DNA of 14,055 nucleotides from Myxococcales bacterium (GTDB lineage: Bacteria > Myxococcota_A > UBA9160 > JALSIO01), in contig JALSIO010000581.1 in assembly GCA_026989995.1 (NCBI GenBank), positions 1 through 14,055 on the forward strand, given 5' to 3'. The notes beneath the pieces were generated by a model, which ran no database searches, was not told the origin of the DNA, and worked only from the letters and a program-made list of their open reading frames with translations. A program made the translations under genes and the position numbers. This document shows positions 8,504 to 14,055 of the stretch, piece by piece. Numbering within the stretch: the stretch's first letter is position 1; every line of letters starts with the position of its first letter.

Positions 8504-9220
8504 CTAAGCAGGCCGCGAAGACCTGTCAAGCGCCCCCGCGTCCCCGCGGGCGGCCACGAAATGCGGCATCCGGCCGGCCCGCGATCCATCCCGGCGCCAG
8601 GAATGGAATCGCGCGGGATCGCAGCGGGTGCACGCTCCGTCGACCTCGAAGACCTCGTCGGGCCCGAAGCCCGCGCGCAGCAGCGCGTGGCGGGCGAGCC
8701 GCCCGAGATCCACGCGCGCGTGTGCCGGGCGGGTGGGATGCACGCCCTGCTCCAGCACCCGATCCCCGAAGCGGTGCGCGAGGGCCTCGAGGACGGGCGC
8801 ATCCACCTCGTAGCAGCAGGGGCCGATGTGCGGGCCGACCACCGCCGCGCGCCGCCCGGGCCGGCCACCCCCGATCTCGAGAAGGGCTGCGGCCCCGGCC
8901 TCGACCACACCCGCGGCGAGGCCGCGCCAGCCGGCGTGGATCGCCGCCACCGCGCCGCCACCGGCACAGGCCGCGAGGACCGGCACGCAATCCGCCGTGA
9001 CCACGGCCACCGCGAGATGCGGCGTCGCGGTGACCACGCCGTCTGCCTCGGGGGGATCCCCGGCCGGGCGCGCCGTGATCCGCAGGATGCGGCGACCGTG
9101 CACCTGGCGGGGAATTACGCACTCTTGTGACACCTCCGGCGCCCGGCGGGTTCCGAAGCCGTGTTCGACCCCGAGGGCGGCGAGCGCCTCGTGCCGGATG
9201 AAGCCCGTGCCCGTCCTCAT
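8504..9220 (-). CDS. pgeF: PgeF/YfiH-family protein (purine nucleoside phosphorylase, peptidoglycan editing factor)
   Basis: Members of this Cu-oxidase_4/YfiH family have purine nucleoside phosphorylase and adenosine deaminase activity. In E. coli, PgeF also acts in peptidoglycan editing by removing wrong UDP-MurNAc-L-Ser intermediates (family knowledge; which role holds here is not known). The 238-residue product has the three conserved metal-site residues: His41 in RQVHG, Cys78 in TADCVPVL and His95 in IHAGWRG. The family segments GPHIGPCCYEVD and CTRCDPARFHSWRRDG follow. The ATG at 9220 overlaps the rluD stop by 4 bases (ATGA), so the two are probably translated together. The rluD-pgeF pairing is common in bacteria. 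Confidence 0.95.
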   Translation of the reverse strand: MRTGTGFIRHEALAALGVEHGFGTRRAPEVSQECVIPRQVHGRRILRITARPAGDPPEADGVVTATPHLAVAVVTADCVPVLAACAGGGAVAAIHAGWRGLAAGVVEAGAAALLEIGGGRPGRRAAVVGPHIGPCCYEVDAPVLEALAHRFGDRVLEQGVHPTRPAHARVDLGRLARHALLRAGFGPDEVFEVDGACTRCDPARFHSWRRDGSRAGRMPHFVAARGDAGALDRSSRPA

Positions 9221-10224
9221 CGGCCCGCGCCGCCCGTGCCCCCGGCGGGCTCCGCCCGCCGGAGCCGTTCGAGGAGCCCCGCGAGATCCTCGGGAAGGGG
9301 CGCCTCGAAGGCGAGCTCGCGCCCCGCCACCGGATGGGTGAAACCCAGGCGGGCGGCGTGCAGGGCCGGCCGGCGGAGACCGTGCCGGTCCCCGCGCGCC
9401 CGGCCGTAGACCGGGTCTCCGGCCAGCGGCAGCCCGGCCGAGGCGAGGTGGACCCGGATCTGGTGGGTCCGCCCCGTCTCCGGCCGGACCTCGAGCCAGG
9501 CCAGCCCCGCCCGCGGGAACCGTTCGAGGACGCGCCAGGCCGTGGCCGCCGGCCGCCCCCGACGGGTCTCGACCGACATCCGCTTCCGGTCCCGGGGGTG
9601 CCGCCCCACCGGCCGCTCGACCCGCCCCGCCGCGGCGCGGGGCACGCCGCGGACGAGCGCCCGGTAGACCCGCTCGATGGCGTGGCTCCGGAACTGCTCC
9701 GCGAGGTGCCACTGCGCCCGCTCGGTGCGGGCAACCACCATGACCCCCGAAGTCCCCCGGTCGAGGCGGTGCACGATGCCCGGCCGAAGCGTGCCCCCGA
9801 TCCCGGGGAGGTCGGAGCCACAGTGGTGGAGCAGCGCATGGACGAGCGTCCCGCGGGCATGCCCGGGGGCGGGATGGACCACCATCCCGGCGGGCTTGTC
9901 CACGACGAGGAGCTCGCGGTCCTCGTAGAGGATACGGAGGGGAATGGGCTCGGGCTCGAGCCGGGAGGGGACGGGCTCCGGGGGGTAGGCGACCAGAACG
10001 TCGCAGGCGCGCGGGCGATCGGCTGGCCGGCACGGGCTCCCGTTCCGCCGCACCCGCCCCTCGTCGATCCAGCGGCGGACGCGGGCGCGGGGCAGGCCGA
10101 GGGCGGCCGAGAGGAGCCGGTCGACGCGCTCCCCGGCCTCGTCGTCGCCCACCACGACGGAGAGCACCCGCCCCTCCCCGCCGGAGGCGGAACCGGTCCC
10201 CGATGCCTGGCTGGCGTCGTCCAT
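9217..10224 (-). CDS. rluD: RluD-type 23S rRNA pseudouridine synthase
   Basis: RluD-family enzymes convert uridines in 23S rRNA helix 69 to pseudouridine; RluC and RluA relatives differ in target, so the exact site is inferred. The 335-residue product has an N-terminal S4 RNA-binding domain (about 28-80; AGERVDRLLS, then RVRRWIDEGRVRRNG). The catalytic domain follows, with DKPAGMVVHP (109-118), GIVHRLDRGTSG containing the catalytic Asp155, and the late motif RPETGRTHQIRVHL. The ATG at 10224 has no ribosome site. A GTG at 10167 (316 residues) is preceded by GGGGAGG and is a strong alternative start, leaving out a low-complexity 19-residue leader. The gene overlaps pgeF by 4 bases. Confidence 0.94.
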   Translation of the reverse strand: MDDASQASGTGSASGGEGRVLSVVVGDDEAGERVDRLLSAALGLPRARVRRWIDEGRVRRNGSPCRPADRPRACDVLVAYPPEPVPSRLEPEPIPLRILYEDRELLVVDKPAGMVVHPAPGHARGTLVHALLHHCGSDLPGIGGTLRPGIVHRLDRGTSGVMVVARTERAQWHLAEQFRSHAIERVYRALVRGVPRAAAGRVERPVGRHPRDRKRMSVETRRGRPAATAWRVLERFPRAGLAWLEVRPETGRTHQIRVHLASAGLPLAGDPVYGRARGDRHGLRRPALHAARLGFTHPVAGRELAFEAPLPEDLAGLLERLRRAEPAGGTGGAGR

Positions 10225-10281
10225 CCACGGGGAGGATGCCGGCCGGCTGCGCAATTGCCCGCCCCGCGCGGCGGCCCCGCG

Positions 10282-10298
10282 GCCCGGCACGGCCGGGC
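10282..10298. repeat. Perfect 7-bp hairpin after the J-HTH gene
   Basis: GCCCGGC at 10282-10288 pairs with GCCGGGC at 10292-10298 around a 3-base loop, just past the stop of the upstream gene in the 79-base gap before rluD. There is no T-run, so it is at most an RNA-stabilising or weak attenuating hairpin. Confidence 0.4.
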
Positions 10299-10303
10299 GG
10301 CCG

Positions 10304-10954
10304 CTACCGCCGCCCGAGGGCCCGGGGCCGGCGATCCCCGCCCGAACGCGCCCGCTCGAAGCGCTCCAGGTAGGCCGAGGCCACGGGCCCCGGATCGAGG
10401 CCCAGGCAGCGCGCATAGGCGTGCACGAAGCCCCGCACGTACACCGGAGCCGGGAGCTCGTCGAAGCGCTCCTCCTCGATGCAGGCGAGGTACCGCGGGT
10501 TCACCTTGGTGATGCTGGCGATCTGATCGAGCTCGAGCCCGCGGCGCACGCGGCAGCGCCGGAGGCGGGCTCCGTCGAAGTCGCCGCCCTCCTCGTCGTC
10601 GAGGTCGTCGAAGTCCCGCAGCGCCACCGGAGCCTCTCCGGCATCCCGAGGCCGATCCTGCGCGGGGAGCTCGAGGTCGAGCTCCACCGCCCCGGGGCCC
10701 GGCTCCGGTTGCACCGGGGGGAGGGTGGCGTCGTAGGCGGCACGTCGCTCGGGGTCGCTCAGCACCGCATACGCTTCCTCGATCCGGGTCAGGATCGCCT
10801 GGCGTTCCGACTCGTCGTAGACCGAGTAGATGCCGAGCGAATCCTCCGCGAACGCCGCCCGCCCGAGCCGGTAGGCGCGCTCGATCTCCTCCGGGCCGGC
10901 GGTGCGATCGACCTCGAGGACCTCGTAGTGGTTCTCCTCCACGAGCCCCCTCAC
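10304..10954 (-). CDS. J-like domain/RodZ-type helix-turn-helix fusion protein
   Basis: The 216-residue product has no transmembrane segment or signal peptide, so it should be cytoplasmic. Residues 9-76 look like a J domain (NHYEVLEVD, a helix, then EEAYAVLSDPERRAAYDA). The loop that should hold His-Pro-Asp reads FAEDSLGIYSVYDE, so classical activation of DnaK is unlikely. A proline-rich and strongly acidic linker follows (about 79-127; DFDDLDDEEGGDFD at 114-127). Residues 129-190 match the HTH_25 type found at the N-terminus of RodZ (LRRCRVRRGLELDQIASITKVN, then PAPVYVRGFVHAYARCLGLD). RodZ itself continues into a membrane segment, absent here. The GTG at 10954 overlaps the ATPase stop by 4 bases; a GTG at 10942 is possible. 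The function is unknown; a link to the adjacent MinD-like ATPase is inferred. Confidence 0.88.
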   Translation of the reverse strand: MRGLVEENHYEVLEVDRTAGPEEIERAYRLGRAAFAEDSLGIYSVYDESERQAILTRIEEAYAVLSDPERRAAYDATLPPVQPEPGPGAVELDLELPAQDRPRDAGEAPVALRDFDDLDDEEGGDFDGARLRRCRVRRGLELDQIASITKVNPRYLACIEEERFDELPAPVYVRGFVHAYARCLGLDPGPVASAYLERFERARSGGDRRPRALGRR

Positions 10955-11946
10955 CGTGATCCCCCCACCGCAGGGCCGCCGCCTGCGCTCCGGGAGAGCT
11001 TGCGCGCGATCCTCCGGAGGTAGATGGCCGCATCGCTTCGGGGGTGGATCTCGACCACCGGGCGGCGGGCCCGGAGCGATTCGCGCACCGCCGGGTCCTC
11101 GCTCACGTAGCCGAGGTAGTCGGCGTCGACGCCGAAGTAGCGCCGACACACGCTTCGGACACTGTAGCCGAGCTTCACGTCCCGGGCGCTTCGCACCTGG
11201 TTCACCACGATCTGCGGGCGGAAGGCACGCATGGTCTCGGCGAAGCGCGCCCCCTCGCGGGAATCCCGTGCCTCCACCTCGCGAAGCAGCTCGAGAGGTG
11301 TCCGGATGCCGCGCTCGTTGCGCTGGTCCATCGCCTCGGCCACCAGCTCCTGCACCCCGTGGCTCCGGAGTGCGAGGCGGAGGCGGCGGTAGAAGGCCGC
11401 GCGGAGGAAGGCGTAGGCGTTCTCGACCGAAGTGGGCTCGGGCGCGAGCACCACGAGGCCCTCGTCCGCCAGCAGGAAGTAGTCGAGGAAGACCGGTTCG
11501 TTGCCCGCGCCGAGGTCCACGAGCAGGAAGTCCGCCGGAATCCGCCGCAGGCCGCGCAGCAGGGCAGTCCGACGGGCGCCCTCGGGATGGGCGAGCTCGA
11601 GGTGCGCGTGGGTTCCCGCGATGAGGGAGAGGCCGGGAATCGGCGTCTCCACCGGCAGCTTGACCGGGTCCGGTTCCCGGCCGGCCACGAAGTCCGCGAG
11701 GCTCCGAGGCGGAGCCGGCACCGACAGGCAGGTGTGGAGGTTGGCGCCCTCGAGATCTGCGTCCACGGCCACCACGCGGAAGCCGTCGCGGGCGAGGACC
11801 GCGGCGAGGTTGGCGACGAGGAAGCTCTTTCCCACGCCGCCCTTGCCCCCGCCCACCGCGATCACCCGCGGCGGGTGGGGGAGATCGGAAGCAGGGCTTC
11901 CCGGGCCGCCGGCATCCGCGGGGAGGATCGCGCCAGTCACGGGCAC
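10951..11946 (-). CDS. MinD/ParA-family P-loop ATPase (FlhG-like)
   Basis: The 331-residue product belongs to the deviant Walker A ATPases that position proteins, plasmids or cell structures. GGGKGGVGKS (32-41) carries the signature Lys35 and the P-loop Lys40; VVAVDADLEGANLH (58-71) is the A' motif, and FLLVDLGAG (140-148) holds Walker B Asp144. A proline-rich 25-residue leader precedes the fold. Between the APEPTSVENAY segment and the VNQVRS strand there is a charged helical insert, rich in Arg and Glu, not seen in short MinD proteins. The C-terminal IYLRRIARKL could be a weak amphipathic helix, but a true MinD membrane anchor is not clear. It starts at a GTG (11946, or 11940). It follows the HNH gene by 16 bases and overlaps the J-HTH gene by 4. 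Whether it acts in flagellar placement, polarity or another process cannot be told here. Confidence 0.9.
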   Translation of the reverse strand: MPVTGAILPADAGGPGSPASDLPHPPRVIAVGGGKGGVGKSFLVANLAAVLARDGFRVVAVDADLEGANLHTCLSVPAPPRSLADFVAGREPDPVKLPVETPIPGLSLIAGTHAHLELAHPEGARRTALLRGLRRIPADFLLVDLGAGNEPVFLDYFLLADEGLVVLAPEPTSVENAYAFLRAAFYRRLRLALRSHGVQELVAEAMDQRNERGIRTPLELLREVEARDSREGARFAETMRAFRPQIVVNQVRSARDVKLGYSVRSVCRRYFGVDADYLGYVSEDPAVRESLRARRPVVEIHPRSDAAIYLRRIARKLSRSAGGGPAVGGSR

Positions 11947-11962
11947 CCCCCACGGGCCCGCC

Positions 11963-12559
11963 TCACTCGGCGAGCTCCGTGTTCCAGTACGAGGCGTCCA
12001 CGACGCTCAGGAAGGGCTTCCACTCGTGGCGGCGGACGCTCGAGAGCATCAGGTTCACGAAGGGGGTCCACCGCGGGCGCACGGGCTTGCGCAGCAGCTT
12101 CATGCCCGCCTGCCGTGGCGTGCGGCCGCCCTTGCGCCGGTTGCACTCCACGCAGCTGCAGACCACATTCTCCCAGGTGCTCCGCCCGCCGAGGGCTCGG
12201 GGGACCACGTGATCCAGGTTCAGCTCCAGCTTGGGCCGCCGCTCCCCGCAGTACTGACAGGTGAAGTTGTCGCGGGCAAAGATGTTGATGCGGCTGAAGC
12301 GCACGTGGCGGCGGGGCACCCGGTCGAAGGCCACCAGCAGGATGACGCGGGGCACGAGCAGCGGGCCGCGCGAGGTTCCGATGGCCTCTCCGTCCCGGAA
12401 CCGGGCGAGCTGGCTCCACCCCTCGAAATCGAAGGTCTGGTACTCCTCGTCCACGGCCCGCGCGACGCCCTGGTAGATCAGCGAGAACGCCCTTCTGACC
12501 GAGGTGACGTGGATCGGCAGGTAGGAGCGGTTCAGGACGAGGACGTCGGAGTTGAGCAT
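11963..12559 (-). CDS. HNH-fold endonuclease-family protein
   Basis: The 198-residue product has an N-terminal half starting MLNSDVLVLNRSYLPIH that is typical of a widespread bacterial HNH family, and a C-terminal HNH domain. The domain begins FARDNFTCQYCG (94-105) with Cys101/Cys104, continues to LDHVVPR with His117, then WENVV with Asn131, and ends CVECNRRKGG with Cys136/Cys139 and Asn140. The two CxxC pairs should bind a structural zinc, while His117 and the Asn residues form the metal-dependent nuclease site. All key residues are present, so it is probably active; the substrate is unknown. The ATG at 12559 gives the family start, though its ribosome site is weak. It is 13 bases after selA and 16 before the ATPase gene. 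No methylase or other restriction partner is present. Confidence 0.92.
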   Translation of the reverse strand: MLNSDVLVLNRSYLPIHVTSVRRAFSLIYQGVARAVDEEYQTFDFEGWSQLARFRDGEAIGTSRGPLLVPRVILLVAFDRVPRRHVRFSRINIFARDNFTCQYCGERRPKLELNLDHVVPRALGGRSTWENVVCSCVECNRRKGGRTPRQAGMKLLRKPVRPRWTPFVNLMLSSVRRHEWKPFLSVVDASYWNTELAE

Positions 12560-12572
12560 CTGTCGGGCAAAC

Positions 12573-14033
12573 CTACCCGACGGCCCCACCCCCTTCAACG
12601 CAGCCGAGATGGGAACCGGGCCCCGGGTCCGCGCCGGCGATCGCCACCCGCAGGGCGCCGAGAAGCGCCTCCTCCTCCTCGGAGTCGACGGTCCGGAGGT
12701 CGAGCAGGAGGGCCTCGTCCTGCACCCGGCAGAGCACCGGCGGATCCCCCGCACGCAGCCGGGCCGCAAGGCCCTCCGGCGCGATCCCCACCAGCCGCAG
12801 CAGCCGGGTCTCGAGCTCGAGCTCCGGCAGGGAGCCGCCGCCCACGGCGGAGCGGCCCGGCACCACCCCCACCTCGACCCCGGGCGGCAGCAGGCGGGCG
12901 ATCCGCTGCGCGAGCGCCCGCGCACGGCCCCCGATCTCCTCCGGCCCGAGCAGGAGCTGGCGGACGGCGGGAATCTCGTGCTCGCGGCGCTCGAGCAGCG
13001 CCCGGAGGGTCCAGTCGAGGGCGGCGAGGGAAAGCTTGTCGAGCCGGAGGGCCCGGGCGAGGGGGTTGGCGCGCATGGCCCCCACGCGCTGCGCATCGCC
13101 GAGGATCAGGCCGGCCTGGGGCCCTCCGAGGAGCTTGTCCCCCGAGAAGCAGACCACGTCCGCACCGAGCCGCAGCCGGGCGGGCGCGAAGCTCTCCTCC
13201 GGGAAGCCCCTCGCGCGGAGGTCCACCAGCGTGCCGCTCCCGAGGTCCTCCACCACCGGGAGGCCGAATTCGTCCGCGATCGCGCGGAGCTCGGCAAGCG
13301 CCACTTCGCGCACGAACCCGGTCTGGCGGAAGTTGCTCCGGTGGACCTTGAGCAGGAGCGCCGTCTGCGGTCCCACGGCCCGGCGGTAGTCGTCCGGGTG
13401 CGTGCGGTTGGTGGTCCCCACCTCCACGAGGCGGACGCCGGCCCGCGCCATGATCTCGGGCACGCGGAAGGAGCCGCCGATCTCCACCAGCTCGCCCCGG
13501 GAGACGACCACCTCCCGGCCCCGGGCCAGGGTGTCGAGAACCAGGAGGATCGCCCCGGCGTTGTTGTTCACCGCGAGCGCGGCCTCGGCGCCCGAAAGGA
13601 GGCGGCAGGCGGTGGCGACCGCCTCGAGCCGGTCCCCGCGACGGCCCGCGGCGAGGTCGAGCTCCACATCCGAGTACGACGCGGCCACCGCCGCCACGGC
13701 CCGGGCGGCACCGGGTGCGAGCCGCGCACGCCCGAGGTTGGTGTGCAGGACGACACCGGTTGCGTTGAGCACCCGGGCGGGGCGGGGACGGGCCAGGGCC
13801 CGCGCCCGGGCCGCCGCGTCCTCTAGCAAGCGGGCCGGCTCGGGGGCCGGGGCGCCCCGGGCCATCGCCTCCCGGGCGGAGGCCAGCGCCCGGCGGGCAC
13901 CCTCGTGGCGGGCCCAGGCCGGCAGCGCGGGCAGGTGGTCCGCGAGCTCCCTGCCCAACCGATCCACGGAGGGCAGCGCCCTGCGGGGATCACGCTTGAC
14001 CTGCCCCCGTTCGTCCTTCATGCTCCTGCTCAT
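12573..14033 (-). CDS. selA: L-seryl-tRNA(Sec) selenium transferase SelA
   Basis: SelA is a pyridoxal-phosphate enzyme that converts Ser-tRNA(Sec) to selenocysteinyl-tRNA(Sec) using selenophosphate. The 486-residue product is close to the family length of about 460-480. Motifs include the N-terminal LPSVDRL (20-26), NATGVVLHTNLGRA (90-103), NNNAGAILLVL (156-166), RGELVEIGGSFRVP (179-192), EVGTTNRTH (204-212) and KVHRSNF (229-235). The PLP lysine is Lys300 in FSGDKLLGGPQAG. The ATG at 14033 has AAGG 7 bases upstream; an ATG at 14021 is possible. Its presence implies selC, selB and selD elsewhere, since none is in the window. The Gly/Ala-rich C-terminal tail is unremarkable. Confidence 0.97.
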   Translation of the reverse strand: MSRSMKDERGQVKRDPRRALPSVDRLGRELADHLPALPAWARHEGARRALASAREAMARGAPAPEPARLLEDAAARARALARPRPARVLNATGVVLHTNLGRARLAPGAARAVAAVAASYSDVELDLAAGRRGDRLEAVATACRLLSGAEAALAVNNNAGAILLVLDTLARGREVVVSRGELVEIGGSFRVPEIMARAGVRLVEVGTTNRTHPDDYRRAVGPQTALLLKVHRSNFRQTGFVREVALAELRAIADEFGLPVVEDLGSGTLVDLRARGFPEESFAPARLRLGADVVCFSGDKLLGGPQAGLILGDAQRVGAMRANPLARALRLDKLSLAALDWTLRALLERREHEIPAVRQLLLGPEEIGGRARALAQRIARLLPPGVEVGVVPGRSAVGGGSLPELELETRLLRLVGIAPEGLAARLRAGDPPVLCRVQDEALLLDLRTVDSEEEEALLGALRVAIAGADPGPGSHLGCVEGGGAVG

Positions 14034-14055
14034 AGAGAGACCTTGGCGGACCTGG

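Overview
The window is a very GC-rich stretch of bacterial chromosome in which every protein gene I can support (13) is on the minus strand. From right to left the order is selA, an HNH nuclease gene, a MinD/ParA-like ATPase gene, a J-like/helix-turn-helix gene, rluD, pgeF, about 940 bases without a convincing gene, rho, prfA, prmC, murA, hisD, hisB and hisH. The order rho-prfA-prmC-murA-his resembles the arrangement I recall from deltaproteobacterial lineages such as Geobacter, which also carry rpmE and hisG in that block. Together with the high GC content and selA, this suggests a high-GC member of the former Deltaproteobacteria or a related phylum. That placement is inference; no rRNA or other taxonomic marker is present.

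Right block (14033 to 8504): six genes, tightly packed apart from one 79-base gap. selA makes selenocysteinyl-tRNA, so the organism probably recodes some UGA codons. It is followed after 13 bases by an HNH-fold protein with two CxxC pairs. Next come a MinD/FlhG-like ATPase and, overlapping it by 4 bases, a small soluble protein that joins a J-like domain lacking HPD to a RodZ-type helix-turn-helix. rluD (23S rRNA pseudouridine synthase) and pgeF (purine nucleoside phosphorylase/peptidoglycan editing factor) also overlap by 4 bases. The ATPase and J-HTH pair is the least understood part of the window.

Middle (8503 to 7563): no convincing gene. The region holds three CTCAA repeats spaced exactly 10 bp apart, several strong inverted repeats and a C8 tract. 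It lies directly upstream of rho and may be a long rho leader or promoter region, or may contain an unrecognised RNA.

Left block (7562 to 36): rho ends transcription, prfA ends translation at UAA/UAG, and prmC methylates the PrfA GGQ glutamine; prfA and prmC overlap by 4 bases. murA (first step of peptidoglycan synthesis) and three histidine genes, hisD, hisB and hisH, follow. hisG is not between murA and hisD, rpmE is not between rho and prfA, and hisA/hisF would lie beyond the left edge if present. All 13 genes end in TGA (8) or TAG (5); none uses TAA. Three genes (prmC, J-HTH and the ATPase) use GTG starts.
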